Below, piece by piece: positions 9,958 to 19,541 of a stretch of 64,000 nucleotides of DNA (the stretch's first letter is position 1; every line of letters begins with the position of its first letter). Below the pieces are notes generated by a model that searched no databases, had not been told where the DNA came from, and saw nothing but the letters and a program-made list of their open reading frames with translations. The position numbers and the translations under genes are program-made. Source of the stretch: Acinetobacter sp. WC-141 (GTDB lineage Bacteria; Pseudomonadota; Gammaproteobacteria; Pseudomonadales; Moraxellaceae); the NCBI RefSeq assembly GCF_000313935.1, contig NZ_AMSS01000088.1:62001-126000 (forward strand). The letters run 5' to 3'.

Positions 9958-12195
9958 TTAAGCTTCAACAGTTGCAAGAGCTGCATTAAATGTAGCACTT
10001 GGACGCATTACAGCATCTACTTTTGCTTTATCAATTGCATAGTAACCACCGATGTCAGCTGGTTTACCTTGTACTTGAGCAAGTTCAGCAACAATCTTCT
10101 GTTCTTCTTCAGCTAAAGTTTTTGCAAGAGGAGCAAATTTAGCTTTTAACTCAGCATCTTCGTCTTGTGCAGCAAGCGCTTGAGCCCAGTAAAGTGACAA
10201 GTAGAAATGGCTACCACGGTTGTCAATCTCCCCTGTACGGCGTGATGGTGACTTACCATTGTCAAGTAACTTGTCAGTCGCTTCATCAAGAGTCTTCGCA
10301 AGCAACTTAGCACGAGCATTATTTTCTTTAATACCCATTTCTTCTAAAGAAGCCGCTAAAGCAAGGAACTCTCCAAGTGAATCCCAACGTAAATGGTTTT
10401 CTTCAACAAGCTGTTGTACGTGTTTTGGCGCTGAACCACCTGCACCAGTCTCGTACATACCACCGCCCGCCATAAGCGGAACAATGGACAACATTTTTGC
10501 AGAAGTACCAAGTTCCATAATCGGGAACAAGTCAGTTAAGTAGTCGCGTAAAATGTTACCAGTCACAGAAATAGTATCTAGACCACGTACTACGCGTTCA
10601 AGTGTGTAACGCATTGCACGTACTTGAGACATAATCTGGATATCAAGACCAGTCGTGTCATGATCTTTTAAGTACTTTTGTACTTTTTTGATCAATTCAT
10701 TTTCGTGTGGACGGTACGGGTCAAGCCAGAAGATTGCAGGCATGCCTGAGTTACGTGCACGAGTTACTGCAAGTTTTACCCAGTCACGAATCGGAGCATC
10801 TTTAACCTGACACATACGCCAGATATCGCCTTCTTCAACATTTTGAGTCAATAACACTTCACCAGTGTCAAGATCGGTAATGTTTGCAATACCAGCTTCT
10901 GAAATTTCAAAAGTCTTGTCGTGAGAACCGTATTCTTCAGCTTTTTGAGCCATCAAACCAACGTTCGGTACAGTACCCATAGTCTTCGGATCGAAGTTAC
11001 CATGCCACTTACAGAAGTTGATCATTTCTTGGTAAATACGGGCAAATGTTGATTCTGGCATAACGGCTTTAGCATCATATTGCTTACCATCAGCACCCCA
11101 CATTTTACCACCAGCACGGATCATTGCTGGCATAGAAGCATCAACGATGATGTCGTTTGGTGAGTGGAAGTTAGTGATGCCTTTTGCCGAGTCAACCATT
11201 GCAAGTGCAGGACGGTGTTCTTGACAAGCATGTAAGTCTTCAATGATTTCTTCACGTAATGACGTTGGAAGAGTTTCGATTTTCTCGTATAACCCAGCCA
11301 TACCGTTATTAACGTTAATACCTAATTCGTCAAATAACTTACCATGTTTTTCGAAAGCTTCTTTGTAATAGATTTTCACACAGTGACCGAAAACAATCGG
11401 GTGTGAAACTTTCATCATTGTCGCTTTTACGTGTAAAGAGAATAAAATTCCTGCTTCTTTACAATCATCAAGTTCTTTTTCATAGAAATCACAAAGTGCT
11501 TTCTTGCTCATGAACATTGAGTCAATAATTTCGCCTTCTTGAAGCGCAACTTTTGGCTTAAGAACAATGCTCTTACCACTGTTCGTGATAAGTTCCATTT
11601 TCACATCACGTGCGCGATCAAGTGTCATTGATTTTTCGCCATGGTAGAAGTCACCTTCTTCCATATGTGAAACGTGAGTTTGTGACCACTGTTTCCACTC
11701 GCTCATTGAATGAGGGTGTTTTTTCGCATAGTTTTTAACTGCTGCTGGAGCACGGCGGTCAGAGTTACCTTCACGAAGGACAGGGTTTACTGCTGAACCA
11801 AGGCACTTACCATAACGAGCTTTGATTGATTTTTCTTCTTCGGTTGCAGGATTTTCCGGATAATCAGGAATTGCATAACCTTTTGATTGAAGCTCTTTGA
11901 TACATGCAGTTAATTGCGCAACAGACGCACTAATGTTCGGGAGTTTGATAATGTTAGTATCTGGATCTTGTGTAAGACGACCAAGCTCTGCAAGGTTGTC
12001 GGATACCTTTTGCTCTTCACTTAGGTAATCAGCGAATTCTGCGAGCACACGTGCAGCTACAGAGATGTCACTTTTAATAATCTCGATGCCAGCTGGCTTA
12101 GTAAAGGTCTCAATGATCGGCAGTAGCGAATAGGTCGCCAATAGTGGCGCCTCGTCAGTCAGTGTGTAAATAATAGTTGACTTTTCACCAGCCAT
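9958..12195 (-). CDS. monomeric NADP-dependent isocitrate dehydrogenase (IDH-II)
   Basis: The 745-residue protein belongs to the large monomeric isocitrate dehydrogenase family. Its start is [17 protein letters not shown]. Typical segments include [59 protein letters not shown] and SAPKHVQQL. It catalyses the same reaction as icd but is an unrelated-looking, much larger polypeptide. Possession of both isozymes is known for Acinetobacter, where IDH-II has been studied as a regulated form. Here the two genes lie only 1.1 kb apart, on either side of rluE and both leftward. The reason for keeping both is not visible in the sequence. The gene is preceded by nearly 400 non-coding bases that may carry its regulation. 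Confidence 0.96.
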   Translation of the reverse strand: MAGEKSTIIYTLTDEAPLLATYSLLPIIETFTKPAGIEIIKSDISVAARVLAEFADYLSEEQKVSDNLAELGRLTQDPDTNIIKLPNISASVAQLTACIKELQSKGYAIPDYPENPATEEEKSIKARYGKCLGSAVNPVLREGNSDRRAPAAVKNYAKKHPHSMSEWKQWSQTHVSHMEEGDFYHGEKSMTLDRARDVKMELITNSGKSIVLKPKVALQEGEIIDSMFMSKKALCDFYEKELDDCKEAGILFSLHVKATMMKVSHPIVFGHCVKIYYKEAFEKHGKLFDELGINVNNGMAGLYEKIETLPTSLREEIIEDLHACQEHRPALAMVDSAKGITNFHSPNDIIVDASMPAMIRAGGKMWGADGKQYDAKAVMPESTFARIYQEMINFCKWHGNFDPKTMGTVPNVGLMAQKAEEYGSHDKTFEISEAGIANITDLDTGEVLLTQNVEEGDIWRMCQVKDAPIRDWVKLAVTRARNSGMPAIFWLDPYRPHENELIKKVQKYLKDHDTTGLDIQIMSQVRAMRYTLERVVRGLDTISVTGNILRDYLTDLFPIMELGTSAKMLSIVPLMAGGGMYETGAGGSAPKHVQQLVEENHLRWDSLGEFLALAASLEEMGIKENNARAKLLAKTLDEATDKLLDNGKSPSRRTGEIDNRGSHFYLSLYWAQALAAQDEDAELKAKFAPLAKTLAEEEQKIVAELAQVQGKPADIGGYYAIDKAKVDAVMRPSATFNAALATVEA

Positions 12196-12593
12196 ATATA
12201 GCCCCTTCCGTTTGATTGAGTGTTGAGGACCGAGCTTTTGACCCAGTGCCTACGAACCGATATGCTTAAATAAAACCCTGAGAGTATCGGCTCTCATTGC
12301 CTTCCAGTCAACGAAATATCCAGTGATAACGACATTTCGCAATGAAATAATACATAATTCAAATGTATAGATAATTTTCTGATATCTAAGTCATTGTAAT
12401 ACGCATATACAGATTACATTTTAGACATTAAACATCATTAAAATACATGAGATATCTTTCAGTGTTCTGACAATTATTATACTTTTCATTCAAAATAAAC
12501 TCAAAGGTAAATCGGATTTCACCATTGGGAAGTACATAAAAGTAAAAACCGATGTGCAAAACATCGGTTTTTTATAAACTATTTAGCTTTAAT
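12196..12593. other. 398-bp gene-free stretch upstream of the monomeric icd gene
   Basis: No ORF of plausible coding character and no RNA gene is recognisable. The right end holds the terminator of the M61 peptidase gene (12544-12573). The remainder, strongly AT-rich from about 12350 on, must contain the promoter and leader of the leftward icd gene. A long 5' leader or a small RNA cannot be excluded by eye. Confidence 0.6.
12544..12573 (-). terminator. intrinsic terminator of the M61 peptidase gene
   Basis: Stem AAAACCGATGT/ACATCGGTTTT with a GCAAA loop, T tract on both strands, 21 bases beyond the stop at 12594. Confidence 0.85.
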
Positions 12594-14297
12594 TTAAGCT
12601 TTTAACCATTTTTCAGTTTTAGCTTGATCTTCAACGATGAGTTCAACTTCAGTTAAATCAGTTGTAGTGCAATCGACTTCAAAAGATATTAACTCATCAC
12701 GACGGAAAGCAAAGACAGTATACGTACCACCTTGTTTTGAATATTTCTCAATAAGCTTGGTGGTCGCTTTTAAACCATCAATTGCAACAATCACATCATT
12801 GGCAGAAATACCTGCTTTCGCTGCTGCACTATCACGGCGAGCACTTTGCACAAGCACACCTTCTGGTTTATCGACAAGTTTTAAGCCTAATGGCAAAGAT
12901 TTATCGGTTTTAACTCTATAGCTTAAGCCAAATTCAGGAAACAATTGATCAAGCGGTAATTCATCAGTCGTGTTAATCAAATGATTAATTTGTTCAATCC
13001 AATTATCACCCGTTAGTTCTTTACACAAATCAAAAATGGTTCTTTCATTTACTTGCATACCATTTTGAGTATTTTCATATAATCGACGCATTAAAGCATC
13101 AAGACTAGAACCACGTAGACGTAAACCTAAATCTAGGCACAACGCAACTAAAGCACCTTTATTGTAATAACTGGTGCCTGCGTTATTTGAGTTCTCATCT
13201 TGACGATAAAATTTAATCCATGCATCAAAACTTGATTCAGCAACGGTTTGAACAAAACGGCCCGGGTTTTGCAAATAACGGTCAATTTGTGCTTTAAGTA
13301 AATCAAGATAAGACTTCTGAGAAATTACGCCACTACGCAATAAAATCAGGTCATCATAATATGAAGTAAAGCCTTCAAATATCCAAAGCAAAGAAGTGTA
13401 GCCTTCTTGATGCAAATTATAGTTTGCAAAGTTTTCTGGACGGATAAACTTTACCAACCATGAATGAAAATATTCGTGACTACATAAGCCTAAAAAGCGT
13501 TGATAATCTTTAGAAGGTTCAGTTGGTTCATTCGATTTTGGCAAATCTTCGCGTGGTGTAATCAGACTGGTGCTATTGCAGTGTTCTAAACCACCATAAC
13601 TATTCCCGGTTGCCATCGTCATAAAGGTATAGTTTTTAAATGGCGCTGAACCGAACATATTTATTTCGGCTGCACAAATCTTTTCAATGTCGGCTTTTAA
13701 GCGCTCCGTATTGGCATTATGTGGGCCGGAAATTACAAACTCATGTTCAATGCCATGTGTTTCAAAATTAAAGCGTGTTTGATCAGCCAACTCAAACGGG
13801 CTATCAATCAGTTGATCATAATGATCAGCTTTTAAAGTAAAGCGACCTTTGACTAGGCTTTTTGAGGCTAAGCCTGTTGCTAACTGAAAATGCTTTAATT
13901 CATCTGGCAAGAAAACTTCGACTTCACAAGCAGACTGTTCTTGCCCTTCTAATGCTAAACATACACACGCCGGATTAATATATAAGCGCGTCTGGTCTAC
14001 ATAGGCACCGCGTACAGACAAATCATATGCATAAACATCATATTCAATTGTCATTAATTCATGATCTGTATTAAATAAACGCCAACGATTTTTGCTCGTT
14101 TTTTTAATATCCAGCATACGTCCTGCTTCATCATAAGCTTTAACGGATTCAATGTGTTTTGAGAACTCTCGAATTAGATAACTACCCGGAATCCACGTTG
14201 GCAGCCACAGCTCCTGATTCGGATTGGCTAAAAAACGAATTGTTACGTGAACAAGGTGCTGTTTGTAATCATCGAACTCAATTTGATAATGCAACAT
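12594..14297 (-). CDS. M61 family metallopeptidase with PDZ domain
   Basis: The 567-residue protein has a beta-rich N-terminal domain (about 1-180, opening MLHYQIEFDD and IPGSYLIREF). A thermolysin-like zinc domain follows with HEYFHSW (H274, E275, H278) and the downstream glutamate in WIFEGFTSYY (E308). A PDZ domain occupies about residues 465-550 (LVQSARRDSAAAKAGISANDVIVAIDG). This order is that of the M61 glycyl-aminopeptidase family. The GLEHCNST block before the zinc site is also typical. No signal peptide is seen, so it probably acts in the cytoplasm. It is divergent from the carboxypeptidase gene at 14468. Confidence 0.92.
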   Translation of the reverse strand: MLHYQIEFDDYKQHLVHVTIRFLANPNQELWLPTWIPGSYLIREFSKHIESVKAYDEAGRMLDIKKTSKNRWRLFNTDHELMTIEYDVYAYDLSVRGAYVDQTRLYINPACVCLALEGQEQSACEVEVFLPDELKHFQLATGLASKSLVKGRFTLKADHYDQLIDSPFELADQTRFNFETHGIEHEFVISGPHNANTERLKADIEKICAAEINMFGSAPFKNYTFMTMATGNSYGGLEHCNSTSLITPREDLPKSNEPTEPSKDYQRFLGLCSHEYFHSWLVKFIRPENFANYNLHQEGYTSLLWIFEGFTSYYDDLILLRSGVISQKSYLDLLKAQIDRYLQNPGRFVQTVAESSFDAWIKFYRQDENSNNAGTSYYNKGALVALCLDLGLRLRGSSLDALMRRLYENTQNGMQVNERTIFDLCKELTGDNWIEQINHLINTTDELPLDQLFPEFGLSYRVKTDKSLPLGLKLVDKPEGVLVQSARRDSAAAKAGISANDVIVAIDGLKATTKLIEKYSKQGGTYTVFAFRRDELISFEVDCTTTDLTEVELIVEDQAKTEKWLKA

Positions 14298-14467
14298 AAA
14301 TTCTTCAATTTAAAATAAGAACGGCTTCACATTAGCTTAGCATTTTTTTATATCGTCTTGCGTAGATGTATTTTTTGGCAACAATTCCCACTAGCCTTCC
14401 ACGAAAAAAAGGCATAGCATGCTGTGCATCTGTGCCCCGTATTTGCTCGTAAAAGTTAAGGTCATCC

Positions 14468-15787
14468 GTGAAATTTTTTCTATCTCTTTTTACCCTCTTC
14501 AGTATTTTTTGCACTACCCTAACCAATGCTGCGTTACTCAATATTGCACCTGAAAGTGTAGAAGCCGCAGCATGGACTATTGTAGATACTCAATCGGGTC
14601 AAATCATTGCCGAGCATAATAGCCATGTGCAACGCGCACCAGCATCTTTAACAAAAATGATGGTTGCTTATATTGCTTTAAAAGAGATTAAAGCTGGAAG
14701 GCTTAAAAAAGAAGAAATCATTACTGCAACGCCGGTGGTTGGTGTGGTGCAGTGGGATGAATCACAAATGTATCTTAAAGCTGGTGAACAAATTTCAGTT
14801 GATCAGTTATTAGCAGGTTTAATTGTGATGTCGGCAAATGATGCAGCTGTGACTTTAGCTGAAAAAATTTCTGGCGATGTTCCTCACTTTGTACAACGTA
14901 TGAATCAGGAAGCTCAAGCGTTGGGCATGAAAGATACTCACTTTAGTAATCCTCCCGGGATTACAATGCCGGATCATTACACCACAGCGCATGATTTAAG
15001 CTTATTAGGTCAGGCTGTAATTAAACAAACTCCTGAATATTTACATTATTCAAAAATGCCAAGCTTTAGCTACAACCAACGTTTCCATCATGCGACTAAC
15101 CTTGCACTGAAATATGACCCATCTGTTGATGGCTTAAAAACGGGTTACACGAAAGCAGCGGGTTATAATTTGGCATTAACGGCATCTCGTCCTTCATTTT
15201 CATCTGACTTAGCTCAAAGACGTTTATTGGTGATTGTTTTAGGTACACCGAGTGCGGTAAAACGCGCTGAGATCGCAGATAAATTAATGAATCTTGCTTA
15301 TGCCTATACACGCGATGAAGTCATTATTCCTGAGCAAAAAATAATTGCCGAACTGCCTGTTGTAAAATCGACTTTAAAAATGTTTAAGGTAGCAACAAAG
15401 CAACCGACAATTGTCACGACGTCTTTATATGCTGACCCAGCACCGATTGACTTAAATACTTTTGATAATGTGACTCAACGCGTTCAAGTGCTTGATAGCA
15501 ACCTGCAACCAAAGGTTATTGCTCCACTTGAAACGACACAAACACGTGTAAATATTGAACTCAATGAAAAACAGTTAACTGCGCCATTAATGAAAGTCAT
15601 GAGTTTGGCAACAGTATCTATTTATCAAAACAACCAGCTTATCCGTAGTCTTCAAATTGAAGATAACGTGCATATTGAAGAAGCCAATATTTTCCAAAAA
15701 ATCATGATGTGGTTTTCTAGCCTTTTCTCTATTTTTTCATCGAGTGAACATAGTGCCGCAAAACTCTACCCTGTAGATTCGCACTAA
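14468..15787 (+). CDS. D-alanyl-D-alanine carboxypeptidase (PBP5/6-type, serine)
   Basis: The 439-residue low-molecular-weight penicillin-binding protein trims the terminal D-Ala of peptidoglycan stem peptides. The signal peptide is MKFFLSLFTLFSIF...TNA (1-21). Active-site motifs are SLTK (S60, K63), SAN (S122-N124) and KTG (K224-G226), all at normal spacing. A C-terminal beta domain follows, and the last 40 residues contain a hydrophobic, amphipathic stretch (KIMMWFSSLFSIFSSS) suited to anchoring on the outer face of the inner membrane. The start is GTG with AAGG six bases upstream, and the signal peptide begins exactly there. It is longer than E. coli PBP5. It may be the PBP6b-like (dacD) paralogue of Acinetobacter, but I cannot settle that without a comparison. 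Confidence 0.9.
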   Translation: MKFFLSLFTLFSIFCTTLTNAALLNIAPESVEAAAWTIVDTQSGQIIAEHNSHVQRAPASLTKMMVAYIALKEIKAGRLKKEEIITATPVVGVVQWDESQMYLKAGEQISVDQLLAGLIVMSANDAAVTLAEKISGDVPHFVQRMNQEAQALGMKDTHFSNPPGITMPDHYTTAHDLSLLGQAVIKQTPEYLHYSKMPSFSYNQRFHHATNLALKYDPSVDGLKTGYTKAAGYNLALTASRPSFSSDLAQRRLLVIVLGTPSAVKRAEIADKLMNLAYAYTRDEVIIPEQKIIAELPVVKSTLKMFKVATKQPTIVTTSLYADPAPIDLNTFDNVTQRVQVLDSNLQPKVIAPLETTQTRVNIELNEKQLTAPLMKVMSLATVSIYQNNQLIRSLQIEDNVHIEEANIFQKIMMWFSSLFSIFSSSEHSAAKLYPVDSH

Positions 15788-15830
15788 AAACATCAAATTG
15801 TGCACAGACGCACAATAAATTTTATAAAAA

Positions 15831-15862
15831 AAAGATGGCATAATTCAGCCATCTTTTTTTTT
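15831..15862 (+). terminator. intrinsic terminator of the carboxypeptidase gene
   Basis: Nine-bp stem AAAGATGGC/GCCATCTTT, 8-base loop and a long T run. It ends only about 25 bases before the start of the next gene, so that gene needs a promoter overlapping this region or depends on read-through. Confidence 0.85.
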
Positions 15863-15887
15863 ATAGAAAAATAATTAGGTGATAAAA

Positions 15888-17174
15888 ATGACCCAAAATT
15901 TACATCATATTGTAATTGTTGGTGGTGGTGCTGGAGGCTTAGAACTGGCGACACAACTGGGTGAAACTTTTGGGAAAAATCGTAAAGCGAAGATTACGTT
16001 AATTGACCAAAACCTAACGCATATCTGGAAACCTTTACTTCATGAAATTGCTGCTGGATCTTTAAACCCACACGAAGAACAAACTAATTATTTTGCACAT
16101 GCAGAAAAGCATCATTATGAATTTGTGCTTGGAACCTTAACCGGGGTCAATAAAGATAAAAAATTAATTGAGTTAATTCCCCCTCAAGTGTCTAAAGATC
16201 AACAGAATCATCCGCAAGAGCTCAGTTATGACACGCTTATTTTAGCGCTTGGTTCAGTATCAAATGATTTTAATACCACAGGTGTGCGTGAAAACTGTCA
16301 TTTCCTCGACAGCAGAAAGCAAGCCGATGTTTTCCAGCAAGACTTATTACATCTTTATATTGAAGCTCAAAATCAGCCAAATCAGCGGACTTTAAATATC
16401 GGAATCGTTGGGGCTGGAGCAACTGGTGTAGAACTTGCAGCCGAATTAATTGAAACAACAAAAAACTTTTATAAATATGGCTTAAAAAAGATTCATCCTA
16501 ACCAAGTTAAAATTACACTCATTGAAGCATCTGAGCGCATTTTACCTGCGCTGACCGATAAAACTGCTGAACACAGTGCCGAGCAACTCAAAAAAATGGG
16601 CGTTGAAATTTTAACTCAACATCGCGTTGAAAAAATTGATAAGCATTGCATCTATTTTAGTAATGGTAACCAATTAAAAAGTGATATTACGGTCTGGGCT
16701 GCGGGCGTAAAAGCACCTAAAGTACTAGAAAACTTTACTGATTTTAAACGCGATAACATTAACCGTTTAATGGTCTATGCAACTTTACAAACTTATTCCG
16801 ATCCAAATGTTTTTGCCTTTGGTGACTGTGCGCATTGCCAACTTGATGCGAGACAACCTCCACTTGGGCCGCGTGCACAGGTTGCAAGCCAGCAAGCGAG
16901 CTTTTTAGTCGATGCGATGGCAGCTCGATTAAACAATCGTTCACAACCTATGTTTACCTTTAACGACAAAGGTTCTCTCGTGTCTTTAAGTCGTAATAAA
17001 GCCGTTGGAGAATTACTGGGCGATGTAAGTATACAAGGCTATATTGCCAAAACCATGTATGTATCTTTATATCGTTTACATCAAGCAACAATTCATGGAT
17101 ACACTCAAGCTGGACTACTCACAATGAAAGATTTACTTACAAGACGTGTACGTCCAAAAATTAAGCTGTATTAA
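15888..17174 (+). CDS. ndh: type II NADH:quinone dehydrogenase-like flavoprotein
   Basis: FAD/NAD(P)-dependent pyridine nucleotide-disulfide family enzyme, 428 residues from the ATG at 15888. It has an N-terminal FAD-binding GGGAGGLELA after a beta strand, a second dinucleotide fold GAGATGVELAAEL near residue 170, and FAD-contact motif FAFGDCAHC near residue 305. The C-terminal hydrophobic/basic end fits a membrane-associated NDH-2 that passes electrons from NADH to quinone without proton pumping. The frame extends upstream to a GTG at 15879, but that GTG lies inside the AGGTG ribosome site (15877-15881) of the ATG, so the ATG is right. It is monocistronic. Confidence 0.87.
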   Translation: MTQNLHHIVIVGGGAGGLELATQLGETFGKNRKAKITLIDQNLTHIWKPLLHEIAAGSLNPHEEQTNYFAHAEKHHYEFVLGTLTGVNKDKKLIELIPPQVSKDQQNHPQELSYDTLILALGSVSNDFNTTGVRENCHFLDSRKQADVFQQDLLHLYIEAQNQPNQRTLNIGIVGAGATGVELAAELIETTKNFYKYGLKKIHPNQVKITLIEASERILPALTDKTAEHSAEQLKKMGVEILTQHRVEKIDKHCIYFSNGNQLKSDITVWAAGVKAPKVLENFTDFKRDNINRLMVYATLQTYSDPNVFAFGDCAHCQLDARQPPLGPRAQVASQQASFLVDAMAARLNNRSQPMFTFNDKGSLVSLSRNKAVGELLGDVSIQGYIAKTMYVSLYRLHQATIHGYTQAGLLTMKDLLTRRVRPKIKLY

Positions 17175-17309
17175 GTTGAATTTTTTAAATTCATCCCTAT
17201 TTATATAAAAACGCATCAGAAAAAGTGACAAAGATTAAGATTTTGTAGTCTACAAAATTTATTTTTCACTTTATGATGTACGCTTTAATTGATTGAATGG
17301 ATCAAAAAC

Positions 17310-17792
17310 ATGACTGCTATTGCAAATAACCACGTGGTTTCATTCCACTACAAATTAACAAACGCTGAGGGTGAAACACTTGATCAATCTCAAGGTGAAC
17401 CACTTGCCTATTTGCACGGTGCAGGCAATATCATTCCTGGTCTAGAAAATGCATTAACAGGTAAAACTGTTGGTGAAAAATTTACTGTTAATGTACCAGC
17501 AGCTGAAGGTTATGGCGAATACAACCCAGACCTAGTACAAGAAGTTCCAGCTCAAATGTTCCAAGGTGTTGAAAACATTCAACCTGGTATGCAATTCCAA
17601 GCGCAAACAGATGACGGCGTTCAGATCGTAACTGTTAAAGCAGTTGAAGGCGACAACATTGTTGTTGATGCTAACTTCCCACTTGCTGGTCAAGATTTAA
17701 CTTTTGAAGTTGAAATCGTAGAAATCCGTGAAGCTTCTGAAGAAGAATTAGATCACGGTCACGTACACGGTGCGGGTGGTCATCACCACTAA
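17310..17792 (+). CDS. slyD: FKBP-type peptidyl-prolyl isomerase, SlyD-like
   Basis: A 160-residue cytoplasmic folding helper and metal chaperone. The FKBP core is split by the insert-in-flap (IF) chaperone domain (about residues 66-120), as in SlyD: YLHGAGNIIPGLENAL, then AAEGYGEYNPDLVQEVP, then a return to FKBP at FEVEIVEIREASEEEL. The C terminus is a short histidine tail (HGHVHGAGGHHH), the nickel-binding feature of SlyD but much shorter than in E. coli. The frame can be opened at TTG 17289, but the ATG at 17310 gives the normal SlyD N terminus. Monocistronic with a strong terminator. Confidence 0.92.
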   Translation: MTAIANNHVVSFHYKLTNAEGETLDQSQGEPLAYLHGAGNIIPGLENALTGKTVGEKFTVNVPAAEGYGEYNPDLVQEVPAQMFQGVENIQPGMQFQAQTDDGVQIVTVKAVEGDNIVVDANFPLAGQDLTFEVEIVEIREASEEELDHGHVHGAGGHHH

Positions 17793-17813
17793 TTCATCTT
17801 TCAAGATAATAAG

Positions 17814-17839
17814 AGCAAAGCTTCGGCTTTGCTTTTTTT
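17814..17839 (+). terminator. intrinsic terminator of slyD
   Basis: Stem AGCAAAGC/GCTTTGCT closed by a UUCG-type tetraloop (TTCG), followed by a run of T. Confidence 0.92.
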
Positions 17840-17908
17840 ATGTATTTATTTTATATAATATTTTGATAATAAACCTCTAACTCACTCAACATTATAAGGG
17901 TAGCTTTC

Positions 17909-19351
17909 ATGTCAAACGTAAATCAGCTGATTTGGTTTCGTCAGGATTTGAGAGTTCGGGATCATGCTGCCTTATGGCATGCCTGCCAGCAAGGACCTTC
18001 GATCGGGTTAATTATTTTGTCGCCTGAATAGTGGAAAATACATCGCGATGCGCCTATAAAAATTAATTTCTACTTACTTCAGCTTCAACAACTTAAAAAA
18101 GAATTAGAACAGCTTAATATTCCACTTATCATTCAAGTCATTCCCTACTGGCAAGATATTGCAGATTATATTTGCGAGCTTACACATCAACTTCATATCG
18201 AAAATGTTTACTCAAATATAGAAGTCGGTGTGAATGAATTAAAAAGAGATAAAACTGTACAACAAGCTTTGAATCAGCAGAATAAAGAACTTTTTTTATT
18301 CCATGACCGTACCATTTTTCCTTTACGTTCCATTCGCAATCAGTCACAGCAACCCTATCAAGTTTTCGGTGCATTTAAAAAAGCATGTTATTCGAAACTA
18401 GATATAAGTGGTTTGCCTCAGTGCTATCCCATTCCCGGAAAGCAAACAGCCAATCCCGAGTCTGATTCAAATATCAAAAGTTTAGGTCTAGAAGATATTG
18501 AAGCTTTTTTCGACTCATCTGTTTCTAAAGAGCAACAAGACCTATGGCCGACTGGAGAAGATTATGCTCTGGAGCAGCTCGATTTATTTATTGAAGATCA
18601 TTTATCTCATTATAAATCAGAACGTGACTTTTCAAATGTAAAGGGAACTAGCCAACTTTCTCCGTATTTAAATCTTGGAATTTTGTCTATTCGTCAATGC
18701 TTACAAGCCCTTTTTCGAGCTGAGCATGGCAACTTCCATCTTGCAAACGAAGGTCAGCAAACATGGTTAGATGAGCTTCTTTGGCGCGAGTTTTATCAAC
18801 ATATTTTGTTTGATTTCCCAAAGGTTTCTAAGCACTATCCTTTTAAACAAAATATGCAAAATATTAAATGGGAAAATAATCAAGCGCACTTATTGGCTTG
18901 GCAAACTGGCCAAACAGGTATACCGATTATCGATGCAGGTATGCGTCAGCTACAAAAAACAGGATGGATGCATAATCGCGTCCGCATGATTACCGCTATG
19001 TTTTTGTGTAAAAACTTACTCATCGATTGGCGAATAGGTGAACAATGGTTTATGCAGCATTTAATTGATGGTGATTTAGCGGCGAATAATGGTGGTTGGC
19101 AATGGTGTGCCTCAACTGGAACTGATGCTGTACCCTATTTCCGAATTTTTAACCCTATTGCTCAATCTAAGAAATTTGATCCAAACGGTGACTATATTCG
19201 TCAATGGGTGCATGAGTTAGCTCATCTAGACAATAAAATGATTCATGAACCCTACTCAATCAAAACTCCTCTTCAGTTGAATTATCCAAAGCCAATTGTT
19301 GATTTAAAAGAAACTCGTATAAAAGCAATTGAAACATACAAGAACATTTAG
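17909..19351 (+). pseudogene. phrB: deoxyribodipyrimidine photolyase, interrupted by an in-frame amber codon
   Basis: From the ATG at 17909 the frame reads MSNVNQLIWFRQDLRVRDHA, the standard photolyase N terminus. It meets a TAG at 18029-18031 (codon 41) in the context LSPE-stop-W, then continues in the same frame to a normal stop at 19351 without any shift. Total length (480 codons) is normal. The rest is intact: the FAD-binding C-terminal domain has TGIPIIDAGMRQL, HNRVRMITAMFL, DGDLAANNGGWQW and ACSTGTD-like ASTGTDAVPYFR, with no decay. The likely ancestral codon is CAG (Gln). The enzyme uses light to split pyrimidine dimers. Translation from an internal start would lack most of the N-terminal alpha/beta domain. 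Either a recent nonsense mutation or a base-calling error. Confidence 0.88.
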
Positions 19352-19541
19352 ATGCCACTTCAGTCTTTTGTGTTTATTTTTGATTAAAAAAATACGAGAA
19401 ATTTGACTATATTGTGACTTTAATCTAAATATAATTCTAAAGGGATTTATAAAAGGACAAACACAACAATAATTTCAAAAGTCATCACAGTTCATTATAA
19501 AAGTATAAAAATTAACATTACAAAATAGGCGCATATCTCGC

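Noticed and set aside
14332..14541. A 69-codon minus-strand ORF between the M61 and carboxypeptidase genes
   Set aside because: It runs across the GTG start, signal peptide and ribosome site of the carboxypeptidase gene on the other strand, and its sequence has no recognisable features.
17289..17309. TTG start for SlyD seven codons upstream
   Set aside because: The ATG at 17310 gives the conserved SlyD N terminus. The TTG adds residues not seen in the family.
19393..19430. Possible TTGACT / TATAAT promoter before the polysaccharide operon
   Set aside because: The two boxes are 21 bases apart, too far for a sigma-70 promoter, and no other pair was convincing.
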